This document shows, piece by piece, positions 11,139 through 24,400 of a stretch of 64,000 bases of DNA; the first letter of the stretch is position 1, and every line of letters starts with the position of its first letter. Source of the stretch: Cocos nucifera. Its lineage: Eukaryota; Streptophyta; Magnoliopsida; Arecales; Arecaceae. The stretch spans positions 469,089 through 533,088 of the forward strand of contig QRFJ01000007.1 of NCBI GenBank assembly GCA_006176705.1, written 5' to 3'. Made by a program: the position numbers and the translations under genes. Below the pieces are notes generated by a model. That model was not told the DNA's origin. It ran no database searches and saw nothing but the letters and a program-made list of their open reading frames with translations.

Positions 11139-12580
11139 GGACTGGAAGAAGAGAAGGCAAGCGAAGGTCGGTGGTGTCCGCAGGTCTCGATGGGCGGTGA
11201 GAACGACACGGACGCGGAGACACGACGAAAGATGTTCTCAGGCCCGTGAACTCTTTACCTCATTCTTATCAAAAGGAATAAAATAAGGAGACCGGTCCTA
11301 CATTCTACAGGTACCCATGCTACTTTGTCTTTTTTCAAAAAAAAAAAAAAAAAAAAAATCCTAACGGCAGTTCCATATCCACGCTGTGGAGTCTCCATGT
11401 TCAACAGTAAAACCGTGAAGGACGACACGGCCCTCCCCGGGGTCCTCATACTTTCCAGGACGAACGCTATCTCCCAAGTTTTGGCACGCACAGGTGAGTG
11501 GGCACTAGAAGCGTCCTCAAAGCCGCTCCTCGAATATCTTTTTCTGCTCCAAGGATGTGAAATGGAATAACCCCACACGATCTCGTTGGGTCAATACGGC
11601 TCGAGATGGGATATCAAAGAGTTTGGGTGGAAAAATCATCTCTTTTAAATATTCCTCTCTCTTTTTTTTTAAATAAAAAATCATCAAGGATATAATTTTC
11701 TCCACCAGGATGGCTACAGAACGCTGAAGAGGAATTCCGTTTCAGCAAACCTTTGGAGAACCTGCCACCTAGGGTTGGACCCCAACTTGGGCTGCAATTT
11801 ACTTCTATGCTTGCATCCATGGATCACAACACCGCATTGTTCCGAGCTCCATGCATCATATATCAAGGATTGTTGTTGTGCGCGGCCAAAATATCACGCA
11901 AGCTGAATGATGCCGAAAATGAGACCCTACAGTAACAAAATATCAGAAACACCAGCAACATATTTAATTTTTTTTTAGCCAAAATCATGCATTTGCCCAC
12001 CCCACTGCAACCATGCCCGTGTCGCGTACAAGCTTTGCACGAATTCGAGCTTGAGTCACGTAGAACAGTCTGTCATTCCGTGAGATCCCTTGGAATCTGG
12101 TCACATGCAACAGGTGCGGAACCTTGCCCAAATCGGCATTATTCTAGTAATAAGAAAGGTGCATACGTTCGGTGGTTATCGCAGGATGCACAAGTGCATG
12201 CATTTCTCGGAATTTAGCACCTTGGAAGAGTACATGCCAAGTGTTGTTTGACTGAATCAGCATTCAGCTACCAACTTGAGACAGAGAGACCTCTTCTTGT
12301 TGTAGCTGTTGAAGTTATGATCCTATGCACAGATTTTATTCATTTCCATGGACGGTCTACACTCAAAATAGCAGCCCAAAATACAATCTGAAGGGTAGCA
12401 TGAACTCCGAATTCTTTTGCATGGACGTGTATCTAAATTCACCAGTTGGTATATTACAGCATAAACAGTGGTGGTTTTGCATAATTACATTCTAAATCCA
12501 CAGAAAATATTCTTAAAAAATAAAAAAAAATAAAAACAAGCCGGACACGGATTGATGTACAGAATTTCAAACAACAAACT
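11139..12580. other. Intergenic region upstream of ABIL
   Basis: It lies between two genes on the same strand and should hold the ABIL promoter and the 3' end of the next gene. A poly(A) run lies at 11339-11358. The frames here lack recognisable protein features. No clear TATA box was found for ABIL. Confidence 0.5.
12335..12340 (-). terminator. Possible poly(A) signal of the membrane-protein gene
   Basis: AATAAA on the - strand lies about 240 bases after the stop at 12581, a usual plant 3' UTR length. The motif is short and could occur by chance. Confidence 0.3.
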
Positions 12581-15004
12581 TCACCCTCTTTGCAGGGTAG
12601 AGTCGGTTAGAATTGGTCGAGCCACCTCTAGATCGTAATCAGGCTCATCTTCTTCATCAGAAGAAAGGAGGGAAGACCCCATCCATGCCTTGAAACCTTC
12701 ATTCACACGCCTCTCCATTTCTGGTGTCACTTCTCTGGTTGGTTCCAACATTTCCAATCCAAGGTTTCGGCCGGCATAGGCGCCCTCATCAAGGATTACT
12801 GCCGCTTTTCTTCTCAGAAAGAAGGCAGTGCCACCATACAAGGTTACAAGACCCCAAGACGCAATCTCATAACACCAGAATAGTGGAACGGAGCAACTAC
12901 TCCCTAGTGTGAGAAGGCTTGACCCGAGAAATAGTGCAAGAAGACCAAAGATCACTGCGAACACAACATTGAGAATCGATAGACAACGTACCCCACCTAC
13001 AAGATTATGTCACAATTTAAGAATGGAAACATTTTGAGTAGAGCTAGAAAAGAAATCAATTTCATTGGGGGCAAACTTGTTGCCAAATTAACGGGTATGC
13101 GAATCATAATTCAGATGCAAGCCTCTACATGATTGGACTTTTGACCAACTTTTTTTTTTTTTAAAGGCAAAACAAAGAAGATTTCAGCATGAGATGCATC
13201 CCAAAACAGAATTCATAGACAGTTCATTCAGAAATGCAATAAGCACTCTGTATCTCCCACCTTGTACACCTGTGAGTGGAAAAAGAGTTGATCAACATGG
13301 TTAGAATTGATCAATTTCTCTCCCTTGTCATACCAAGCCTGATCTCAGTACAACCGAATCAGCGAAGAGTTTATATGTAATGCGAACATAGAAACTTGAG
13401 TAATGAAGAAATAAGCAAAACAAACAACATGACTACCTTATCTTTGTTGCAAACAGGACAGACCAGAACATAATGACACCACAAGAGTTGAAAGATCAAA
13501 TGATGAACTCTTTTACAATCCCACCTTACCAAAATAGGAAATGAAACAGCAAAAGAATTTTCAAAACCAAAACATAGAACAACACAATGCAAATGTGTAC
13601 TGCAGATATATTTTAAGCTATATTCATCATTTATCAAACAGGGAAAAAATTAATATCGAGACATCTGGCGCTCTATGAGAGCAACACCAGCTTACCTCTT
13701 TTCGATGCACAGTAGTTATTTTCCACTACCTTGAGGCATATGTGTCTTCTTGGTGCGGAATATGCAACAGCTATTCCTGCAGCATAATTAACAATGAAAT
13801 CAGAAACTAATTCAGAAATGATTAACATAAAATACCAATTAAACGGTATTTTTTCTTGTTTGTCAATTTAAACAACATAAATTAATAAGATGAGGCAATG
13901 CCACATAAAACAAATAACAGCCATTGTGGAAAGGAACACATTCAGAAACTCAAAAGAAAAAAAGTCACAGAACCAATTACAACCAGCTTTTTCAATACAA
14001 ACAGCAAAAGCTAGATGAAAGAGTGGCACGCGAAAAGTGAAATCCAGATATAGCGATTTACTTAGAGCCAGACCTAGATATAATTTTCCAAGTATGCTGG
14101 TAAGACCTGCTTGATCAATGATCGTAGCTTGAATCATAACCATAACCATGACCACCACCATCAAAGCCTGTCCCAATTATTTGGGCCCAGATTCATGAAT
14201 ACTCATTTGCCAAACATTTCCATTTAGGCCACCTACAACTTATTAAAATCTTTTATATCATTTTTCAGAAACCACAATCTCCATTCATGTCATCTTAGAT
14301 GACATTGTTCCTTAGATGAAACAACCCTCCATTTTGAAGCCCCTTCAAATCTTCATTGTACATGAAGATCATACTACATTCGTTCTCAGTCACTTTATTT
14401 TAATTGGAACAACTCCTACCTATATTACTTGGACCCTTCAACCCAAATTAACTATAGCTGACACATGAGAATGGATGTTGGTATGAAAATTGGGCATGTG
14501 CCCATTAGAACAACTTCTTAGAGATTAGATGGATATGATGTTTGATACATGTCTGCACTTGATACTCATGTTTGAGTGCATATAACATAAGCTTATATAG
14601 CTCCTCAAATATATACAGTCCTTAATCTAATATTTTCTAGTTTTACAACACATTTATATTGAACTTGTTTTCCTAGACCTTTCCTATTGCCCAACATTCT
14701 GGTCAGGCCTCGTTGTCATTACATAAAGATTTCCCCTTTATATTGCACGATAACTTTGATTGCATATACCTTAAAAGCAATTATCCACTTCGTTCAACCA
14801 GCTCTAGTTCAACCAGCTCTAATTCATATGTAAACATGCGAGTGTGGACACATTAGATTTTGGCACATGCACTATGTAAGAGAAAAGAGAAACAAATTTG
14901 TTATTCTATCCATCTAATGGTTTAGATTGCAATTCTTGGGATTTGGGATCTCAATATTCTGAGATATGTGTTTTTGTTCTTAAAGTGCAATTATTTGGGA
15001 TTCA

Positions 15005-15080
<76 letters not shown>

Positions 15081-18000
15081 TATGTAATTTTTGTTCTCTT
15101 TTTTCGAATTAGTTTCCTCATTGGAATTCAAGAGTCCCAAGTTTTTTAAAAGAGGAAATAGATTCTAGCATCCCAACAAATCTTTCTTTTTTTCCCTCTC
15201 AGAAGGTGTCAATAAAAAGTTTTGGTAAATGACAATAGAACATATCATGCGGCTTCACTCTTCAAACCAAAATGGACACAATGTTTATATTGCAAAAGAC
15301 CTAGAGGCTAGCCTCAACATGTTGGAGTCTAGGTCTTTGCTATTATACAGTAGTATGTATGCATATGTGTGTGTATGTGTCCATTATTTTGTATAATAGA
15401 TATTAAGCAAGGAAATTGATTGTTATGTAATTACCAAGAAAACATATTGCTTTTGGAATCTTGTCTATCAACCTTACTTGAAGCCTCATCTTCATTTTTA
15501 CTTTTCCTAAATTTGCATTTCATATGTCCAGCTTCTTCTTAAGAGAAATTCTGCTTTTTTAAAGAAACTATCACATCATGCTAAAGTTAAATGAAAAGAA
15601 AGTATATGGCATTTTAAAGATAATAAAATTTGTTAGACAAGGACAACACACAATAGTGAGTACCAATAATCTAAGTAGCATGCTAAACCCATCTATAACC
15701 CCAAAAAACTGCACATTTGGCAATATAAACACAAAAATCCAGTGAAATATCCTTGCTTCTTCAGGATCAAGATCAGAATTTACAATTTAGCAGGGGCAAA
15801 GATGAACCTATCTACATTAAGTTTTCTAAAAAGACACATAATTATAGTTTAGGTTCAAATTGTACATTGAATTAATACCATAATCTATAAATTAGAATAG
15901 TTGAGGAGGATTGTAATGGAATATGCTTTGTCATATCAAATCCTAAGGACCAGACGCACCATTATTGCTACAAAACTCACACCACTTGCATGTAATATTT
16001 AGGATGAAGCCTGAAATCAATATTTAAAACAAAAGTTGAAATGTGCAATAGGACTGGGATTTGGGTCATACTAATTAGCCAGGATAATCATTTGAAACAT
16101 AGCTCATGTATTGGCTCCATTGAAGTTTTTCCTTCTAAGCAACCTGATGAAATATCTTCTATTTCAAGTCAAATATATGATGCAATCACTTCTATTTCAA
16201 ATCAAATATCTGATGTCATATCTTCTATTCAAGTCAAATATAAGTACCTAGTATAACTAGGCTAATAATATTTGCTAGTTATTGATTCTTAATAAAAGCT
16301 TGAAATTACTTAAGATGTGGCCACGAATAGGAATTCTTGGTAGTTATTGATTGACAGTTATGGTTATGTTGTGGTTATTGATTTTTTTATGAACTCTTCT
16401 CTTAAAAGGAAAGAAAGGTAGACCAGACCATACTATAATTGCCAAGGTCTGACTTCATGGAATGCACCACCCAAGACCCAAACCCAGATCCACTATTTGT
16501 TAAGTGGAGAGGTGTGATTGCAGTACAAATGGCTTCTTGTAAAGAAGTTCTAAGAACTAAAACAACACAAATATGACCGCATGGACATGAAGCAACATCT
16601 AGTTATGTTGTGATTTTTCTAATGAAATTCTCCACTATATATTACACAAAAGTCCAGGAATCCAGCAAATGTCTTGGCCACCTGAGCTCCTTGCACAAGG
16701 TATTTTATTATTATTTAATCCCACAAGAAAGTTTTATCAGAGTCCACCAATCTGGGTTCCAGTAAGCATCACTCTCCCTCTTTCCCTCATCCATCTTAAC
16801 TCTTCCCTTTTTTTCTTGGTAAAATTAACTCATTCTCCCTTAATACACCCATCTATCAAGTGCTGCTGTAAATGTAGCCCTCATCAAGGTGTTAGGTTAA
16901 GGCAGAAAGCAGTCATCTTAAAAAAATTGATGACTCATTAAAATAGTAGAATTTGGTGAAGGTGATCTCATCAGAACTAAAGCACAAAGGAGGACAATGA
17001 TTGGGAGAGGTTTTTGAAGAAAATGAGAAGGCCAATGGGAACAGTCAAACCATTAATAACATAGTACGATATCCACATGGGCAGCAAAATAAGAGCTATT
17101 TTGTGCAGAAAAGACTGATCAGCTACTAAGACATTTTACAATTCAAGAATCTCCCTATTTGGTGTCTTTAGAAAAAGATAAACACAAAACTTTCTTAATT
17201 GGAGAATGATGGCGGAATATATGGAAATCAATGGCCATGATATAACCCCCAAACATTCTATACATGATGACCAAATGACACTCTAGGTTCAAATGTTCAT
17301 ACACTTTTTTGTCCCCTAAAAACCCTGTTTGGATAGGTGAGGAGATTATTCCTAGATAAATTCCACCATCAAGGGTTTTCTTGGATAGATGTGAAAAAGG
17401 GAGGAGTTGATTATGATATGCTAGCCAGCCATTTCACCTTACCCCAATTTTTTGGTATAAGATATTTGAACTCATGGGGGATTTAGATTATCTACCAAAA
17501 AACAGGGATTGGGAGATTGATGGATTGACACAATCCCCTTCCTTCTTTCAGTTTTCTAGGGAGAACTTCCTCCAAACAATTTTTTCATCAGTAATTACCT
17601 AGTATCAGCGAGTATCCTCTCTAAAAGCCTTCTATTAGTTCAGAGAAAGATGAGGACTGTTAATGTTACCCAAAAATGTTGGTTGTGAATAGTGTGATTA
17701 AATATTAAACTATTGACTTTCAGTGCTCCTCACTTGGGCAAGACTCGATTGCTTCTGCTAGACATTTCCCATGATGACACTATGACTAACCCAACACTAA
17801 CATTAAGATCCTCACTCCAAGCTTTCCCTATATCACAAGAATGTGATGGAGCTTCGACCTTCACCAACATCATTAGCAAAATCCCCATTGAGATATATGA
17901 CCCATCACCCTGTGTTGTTTCATGTCTCACTTGTCACAGAAACCCTCGGCAACTCATTACATTTTTTTATTGAGCAACATTATACAATGTTGTTTGAACA

Positions 18001-19127
18001 TGGGCAGGAGTTAAATTCTGGCCAGCGTTTGAAAGTACATCAAATCGAATAAATTTCCAGAGATAGGCTACGATATCTATTAAGAATAATTCAACAACTA
18101 AACAAAATGTGTTGATTCTCATAGGCTCACATAAAACAAGTATCAGACATCATCAGAATCTTTATTTTTTTTCAAATAACTTCCCAATAGACTTTAATAA
18201 ATTCAATTTACAAGTATCACCACAAATGAAATAAATCTTATGAGCTTCATATAACACTACTTTGCCTTCATTAAGTACACTAGGTGTCTGTATGAATGCC
18301 CACATAACCAATCCTTGGAATAATCTATAAATGGTGGACAGTTGGAACAAAATGTCCATAGGTGACAAATTTAATTCATTCAAGGAAATCTTCAGCCTTC
18401 TGAGTGCACTGATTTCTCCTCCCCCATTGTTTCCTCTCTCTTAGTTTTTGGTTGTCCGGATAATTTATACTGGGACAATATATTCGGGCATCCAAACAGT
18501 CATTAAATACAAACTGCGAATCAGAACTACCAGCCTGAACCCAATCAATGATATCCACATGTGTGTTCTTTCAAGTATTGCAAATAAATTTCTACCAATC
18601 ATAAACCCGCTCCACCATGTTTGCATCATGTAAACTAACTTCTCTAATATGCCAACAAAATTCTCGCAATCAATGTTCTAGAAATTTCACAGAGTGGACA
18701 AGAAATGGAACAAGAAAAAAGAAAGGGAACCCCAAGAAGCTGGCTCACCGGCCAAGAGGTAGACGACCGACGCCAAAAAGACGATCGCCGATGGGATGAA
18801 GACAACCAGCCAGTAATAGTCCGCTGCCTCTTCGTCCGTCAAGTAGAACGCGCCGTGGTACCGGTATAGATCAGGCTCCTGGCTGGCATTCATCGGCAGC
18901 GCCTGTATCCTCCGGTCCCGGCAGAACGGCCGCCGGCCGGCCTCTCCGGGGAAGACGATGCTCATGCTCACGAAGACGGCGACGACGACTGCAAGGCCTA
19001 GTGCCGCCGCAAGGACCGCGGCCAGGGGTCTCTGGAGGCGGCCCCAGGCCTTCTCCTCCTCCCGGAGGCTCTCGTACTCATGCTTCGGCATGAACGCCTG
19101 GCGAAGCGCGTCGCCTATGATCGCCAT
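12581..19127 (-). CDS. Plant multi-pass membrane protein of unknown function, 3 exons
   Basis: Exons: 18749-19127, 13696-13776 and 12581-12996; total 876 nt, 291 aa, phases exact and GT/AG at both introns. I chose the ATG at 19127 (MAIIGDALRQAFMPKHEYES), which looks like the conserved start; an in-frame ATG at 19181 would add 18 residues. Four hydrophobic segments are visible: about 35-60, 105-133, 158-187 and 191-215. A Cys-containing loop lies at 61-104 (FCRDRR...DLYRYHGAFYLTDEE), and the C-terminal tail from 216 is soluble and acidic near the end (SSDEEDEPDYD). Intron 2 is 4.97 kb and carries an (AT)n tract. Exon 1 is GC-rich, unlike the rest. I do not recognise the family's role; it is not an obvious transporter or enzyme. 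Confidence 0.85.
15007..15076. repeat. (AT)n microsatellite in intron
   Basis: About 35 uninterrupted AT units within the large intron of the membrane-protein gene. The length is likely to vary between individuals and the assembly length may be inexact. Confidence 0.95.
16145..16245. repeat. Short tandem repeat, about 3 units of 35-38 bp
   Basis: TCTTCTATTTCAAGTCAAAT and close variants recur with ATGATG or TGATGTC between them. It sits in intron 2 of the membrane-protein gene. Confidence 0.6.
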
Positions 19128-19280
19128 GGGAGGAGGAAGTGAAACCGAACTCGATCTGCGGACTAGGGTCTCTAGGTTCACGCCGCAAGAACCCCAATCG
19201 AGGTTTCTGCAGGCCGATTCATCGAGCTAGAAACGGTTTCGAAGCCCAAATCGAACCCTAGTTTGAGGATTTTAGCGCGT

Positions 19281-19283
<3 letters not shown>

Positions 19284-19321
<38 letters not shown>
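19284..19321. repeat. (GA)n tract in probable 5' UTR
   Basis: About 18 GA units, read as CT-rich on the - strand, lie 160 bases upstream of the ATG at 19127. CT-rich leaders are common in plant 5' UTRs, so this probably belongs to the transcript. Confidence 0.7.
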
Positions 19322-19324
<3 letters not shown>

Positions 19325-19674
19325 TAGGTTTTCGATCGGCGGCAGCTGTTGATTCTTGTTTGGACGTCTGGTTTCACCTGCCAGCACCTACCCAACGTCG
19401 TCCCTTGAACGCAAGAAAAGGAAATGGAGCATATCCTCGAGAAATTTAAAACCTAGGGGTCGAATCCTGCCGACTTTTACTCCCTATTTAGAAATACGTT
19501 GCTTGTCAAATCTCAAGGCTAACATGTTGGAGAAAATTATTTACAGCCCCTGAATGGATTTTAACCTGTAAGTTCTCGAGTTAAAAGATCGACGTGAAGT
19601 CGGGAACTGGAACCCTGGGACATGCCTCACAAAAGCATGTTCCGGATTATACGGTGAAATGAACAATAGATTTT

Positions 19675-20372
19675 AGAATAAACTATTTATAAGTCTAACA
19701 TTGGAGCGGATAAACTAGTGAAATTTTTTTTATTAATTTCAAATAAAATAGCTTTTCATTCTAAATATAAATTAAAAATAATTTTTCAAATGACATAAAA
19801 TAATTAAATTATCTCTATAATTATAAAATAATATTAAAATAAAATAATACTATTTTATAATAAAATAATATTATTTTTTAATAAAATAATATTTTTTATA
19901 ATAATACAGTATTATATTGCAATGAAGCAGTACTGTTTTATAATGAGGTAGTATTATATTATAATAAGACAGTATTACATTACAATAAGATAATATTATT
20001 TTATAACAAGGTAGTATTATTTTTCAGTAAAATGATATTATATCATAATAAGATAATATTTTTTTACAATAAGGTAGTATATTATATTACAATAAGATAG
20101 TACTATTTTATAAGAAGATAATATTATATTACAATAGGACAGTACTATTTTACAATAAGATAGTATTATTTTAATACTGCTTTATAATTATATGGATAAT
20201 TCGATCATTTCATGCCAAATAGGAAGCTGCTTTTAATTTATATTTAAAATAAGAAGCTACTTTTATTTGAAACTTAATTGAAGAGCTGCTTTTAATTTGA
20301 AACTAGAATCAGAAATTTTTTACTAGTTTACCAACATTGAAGCCTAGGTTACTCATAAATTCCTACTTTACC
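19675..20372. repeat. AT-rich fold-back element
   Basis: The left arm, about 19675-19840, and the reverse complement of the right arm, about 20180-20372, share blocks in the same order: AAACTAGT, TTTCAAATAAAA, TAGCTT, AAATATAAATTAAAA and TATAATTATAAA. The middle is an AT-rich tandem repeat of AGTATTAT, TACAATAAGA and TATTTTATAA phrases. The layout suits a MITE or fold-back element about 550 bases upstream of the membrane-protein gene. No target duplication was identified. Confidence 0.6.
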
Positions 20373-21655
20373 AGCATTTATATAGGTTGGAGCCTTGGAG
20401 GAGATTTTCATTGATACTCGAATATAAATGTTTAATACTGTATGATTATTTTGTTATACAAAAGATTGACATCTCTCGGTGAACTCCATGGTGCTCGGAA
20501 TAGCAACTATCCATTGGTGTTTGGTTGCATTATTTCGGGTAGAATACGGGCTTGTTCCACATTATTCTTCTAAATAGGTGAAAAATTGGTGATGGGCCAT
20601 CCTAGTTTAGCAATTCTAGTCAACCCTCCCTAATTATAGAATACTAATTCCATGGGGAACCATGGAATTCGTAATTCCAAATCCTCTTATTCCCAACCCC
20701 TTAGGGTATTCAGTGTCATTTGCCAAAAATAAATAAGGAAGGTGAAATCCTATTATCTACCTTCCTCTTTTTACCTCTTCTCTTCGCACCGTGGACACTC
20801 ATACCCTCCACCTTCTCGATGGCTTGATCTCCTTCACGATCTCCTCCCCTCCATCCCCTCCACCGCTCCAGTGTCCTCCGTTTAATTTGGATTTCATGGC
20901 CACTAATCGCTAATGCACTCACCTCACACCCTTTGTCCTTCTCTCTTCATCTTCACGTCGTGGCTGCCGTTCACACCCTCGCACCTTCTCGATGGCTTGA
21001 TCTCCTCTAAGATGATGTATTTGGACTTTAATTTCTTAGCAACATGTTCTGTATACATGTTTAACTTGCAGGTAGCCCTTTTTATGTAAATGTTTAACTT
21101 GCTGTGAATGTTGTTCTGAGTTCATTTTCTTCTTGATTTTGAACTTTTGATAGCTTTCTTCTTGGGTTTTGGATTTAACTTGTTGGTAGCCTGTTTTGGC
21201 CATGACCTCTGAGCTCAATTCTCTGCCTGCTTCTTTGTCATAATTTTTTGATTTGTTCATGAATACTTAGGTAGAGAACAGATCTAAAGCAATGATGAGT
21301 ATCATGGCATAGTCTAAAGTAATGATGAGTATCAGATCTAAAGTCTTGGGGCAATGCTCATGTGCCATGGCACATTTTTTTTTTCTAATACTTCAGCTTG
21401 GCTGCCTCCTTTCTCAAGGGGATTAGTATTGAAGTTTAACTTATGATGCTTGTTATATATTCAGCTTGATTGCTTTTCATACTACTTATATTGAAATTTT
21501 TGCTACTATCCAACTTTACAATTGGTAGTCTAAATCTAATTGAAATCCTACAACTTTTCTCTACTCTTTTATATGACTACTCCTGTTTTGTTGCTTGTAC
21601 TTGTATTTTTGAGCTATGATATCAAAATTTCTGAGCTTACTTGGCTAAGAGTATT
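20373..21655. other. Intergenic, no gene supported
   Basis: It holds AT-rich and CT-rich stretches and a phrase (GGTGTTTGGTTGCATTATT near 20518) that recalls hAT-type MITE ends, without a matching inverted partner found by eye. No convincing coding frame. Confidence 0.45.
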
Positions 21656-21975
21656 CACTACTACAAAAAAAAACTATGGCAATGATTCGTAATCGCTGTC
21701 GTAGCCCAAAACATCATTGCCATAGGCTATGGCAGCGGCCATCGCCGTAATTCTATGGCAGTGGTTGTTGCAGCGATTGTTTGAACCGCTACCATAGATA
21801 GTCTATTGCAGTGGTTTATAAACCGCTGTAATAGATCGACCTATAGCAGCGGTTTCTTAACTGCTACCATAGGTCTAATACAGCGGTTGGCACCATTTAC
21901 ATTAGGAATTTATAGTAGCGGTTAGTACGAATATGGCAGTGGTTATAAAATAGCTGCCGTAGATCTTAAATAATT
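21656..21975. repeat. CACTA terminal and subterminal repeats
   Basis: GCAGCGGTT, CAGTGGTT and their inverse AACCGCT recur about every 30-50 bases in both orientations, separated by ATGGCA or TATAGCA. Such dense subterminal repeats are the transposase-binding region in this superfamily. Confidence 0.75.
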
Positions 21976-22140
21976 AAAAAAATAAAATTTTTATTTTTTT
22001 ATATATTTTATCTGATAAATATAGATATATAATACAAGAAAATATAATAAACATAAAAATTATTCTAAAATGCTAAAATTTTATTATCGAATAAAATTTA
22101 TTATAATATTTTTTTAAAAAAATAAAATACATCAAAAGTC

Positions 22141-23841
22141 TCATAAATCTATATCATCGTCGTCGTCATCGGGAGTCGGAGCTGGAGCTGAAATGCGAGC
22201 CAACATATCCTCGAAGCTTATGACTCCAAAATGCACGCTGAGCGTCGACATCATGTCTCTCACGATATCCTCCAGATGAGATGTGCGCTCCTCAACCCGA
22301 TCTGCCCGCATCACAAGCATGATCTATCTATGCCAATGCCTCCTCAAGCTCCTTCCGACTGACGACACCAAAAGTCTATGAAGGAGACGCTCGTCTTGGA
22401 CTAGTAGCTTATTGGCATGTGTCCAGACCTGCATCGGAATCCTCCTAGAGTGCTCAGGCCTCAAGACCTGAGATAGATGGTCATGGGGCCTAGAGATATT
22501 CGGGCCCTCACTCACGAGCGCATCTAACTGATCCTATAATTATAAATTAAAATAAAATTTTATAAGAAATGCTATAATACTAATCATATATACTAATATA
22601 TTTAATACTTACAAAAATATGTCTGATCGCGACGTTCATCGGTCTGCCCATCTTGTCCGTGCGACTGGATCGGAAGATCTCGCTACGATTGGACATCACT
22701 CTATCTCTCATCGGCTATAACAAAGAATAAATTTATCAGAAAGATGATAAAAAATATGAATTTAATTTATCTAGTAAGATTTAGAATTAATTACCTCTCT
22801 ATGCACACGACTGATCATAGACTTGCGGCCTAGAGTGTGCGTATACTCTTGGGCTGCATGGTTCTTCCGATTTTGATGGAAGATAGCCTAACAAGTATTC
22901 AAATAAATAATAAATATTTAAATATAAAATATTTAAATAAAATTTTAAGTGTATTGAAAAATTTAAAAGTTAAAAATTTTACCTCAAACTTCTGGCTCCT
23001 CCAGTGTTTAACCATCCTCTCCCATTGACTCGGAGGACAGTCCTGTATCCAGAAAATAAGCTCCTCCGGAGTGTCTCATCGGTGCTCGAGCCATTCTCTA
23101 TGGAGCTTGACCTTGTAATCCTGATACAACTTTTTGATCTTCTTCAGTCGAGCATCTCGAGCCCTCTCGTGATTAGGAAAGTCGTACCTCATCTACACAA
23201 ATTTATCAAAAATCAGTTATAAAATTATTTTGATCAAATATATATAGTGTAAACATATAAAATACATAAATATAATTAAGATGCACGTACTTACCCATAT
23301 CTCCTCCCATACCCGATCCCTGATTGCAGTATCCATCAAACGCCAGTCTTTGGGCTCTACGAAAATGATGTCCAACCACCTCACAAGCACTCCAAAAAAG
23401 AAATGCATCTTTCATACGATCTCTCCTACCGACCTTCCCTCTGCATCGTAATAGACCATCACCTGATGCTGGCGGTTCCAACATGTGCCATATGTGTGGG
23501 ACCATAAAATGTCCGACTGGATGATACACCTATAATGCAAATATGTTATGCAAATATATAAATATGTAAATACTATATAAAAAATAAAGTTGTGCTAATA
23601 TAATAAAAATATACACTTAGATGTCTGCATAGTAGCATGTGCCTTAAATATGAGCGACAATAGAGGTTCAGCTACCGATGGAGTAGATATCGTCAATGGA
23701 GTAGATGCTGATGGTGGAGGTTTCTGAGCAGCCAATGCCGAGGTGGATGGAGTATGCTCTAACTGCTCTTCAGATACCGAACTACGCATAACCTATCGAG
23801 GGGCAGGAGTGAAAGCTAGATGGCATTTCGGTGCCATCATG
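22141..23841 (-). pseudogene. CACTA-encoded Transposase_24-type protein, broken
   Basis: The - strand carries exon-like blocks: a start MMAPKCHLAFTPAPR followed by TAG; FFGVLVRW...VEPKDWRLMDTAIRDRVWE; FPNHERARDARLKKIKKLYQ with WERMVKHWRSQKFE; HAAQEYTHTLGRKSMISRVH; RPMNVAIRHIF; VWTHANKLLVQDERLL; and an acidic end DDDDDDIDL with TGA at 22141. This is the familiar plant-transposon protein linked to CACTA elements (Transposase_24). Premature stops lie in at least three blocks (after APR, before KMHFF, after LEHR). Introns of about 70-110 bases separate the blocks. The role by family is DNA binding or transposition; this copy is not functional as read. Confidence 0.75.
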
Positions 23842-24009
23842 ACCTACAACGTTAATGAACATTAATCAATATAACATCGTGACATATCAAATTCTATTCG
23901 CTCGAAAATCAAGCCGACTCCATGCTTGAGACATCCGACTAGGATCCTCCCCCAACCGGCTCGATCACGGTCCGAGCCGGCTTGGCTGCGTATCCGAGCT
24001 GGTTCGACT

Positions 24010-24400
24010 GTATGCCATCCTCTCGATCACTCCCTCTCTCCCTCTCTCGATCTCTCTCGCCGCCGCCGCCGACGAGATCGAACCCCTCCCTCCCAGCTTT
24101 TCCATCTCTCGATCTTCCTCTCTCCCTCTCTCGATCTCCTTCATCGATGAGGCTGGACTCCATCCCTCTCTCTCTCTCACTCTCTCGATCTCCCTCGCCG
24201 ACAAGGCCGGACCCCATCCCTCTCAGTGATGCCGGCGAGGCCGAACCTCCTCCCTCCCTCTCTCGCTCTCCTACTCTTCCTCTCTCAATCTTTCTCGTCG
24301 GCGAGGTCGGACCCCCTCTCTCCTAATGACGGTGGTGAGGTCGGACCCCCTCCCTCTTAATAATGGCGGTGAGGTCGAATCCCTCCCTTCCTCTCTCAAG
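24010..24400. repeat. CT-rich low-complexity tract
   Basis: Degenerate repeats of CTCTCTCGATCTCCCTCGCCG and GAGGTCGGACCCCCTCCCTC type. Open frames here on both strands are Ser/Arg/Glu-rich products of the low complexity and are not called. Confidence 0.8.

Noticed and set aside
17326..17560. Possible MITE in the membrane-protein gene intron (CCCTGTTTGGATAGG start)
   Set aside because: A start phrase typical of hAT-like MITEs is present, but I could not find a convincing inverted end and target copy.
19127..19181. Upstream in-frame ATG as start of the membrane-protein gene
   Set aside because: The extra residues are Arg/Ser-rich and look like 5' UTR; MAIIGDALRQAF gives the more natural start, though the longer form is possible.
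23926..24326. Overlapping + and - frames rich in Ser/Arg or Glu/Arg
   Set aside because: They fall in the CT-rich low-complexity tract and change with its period.
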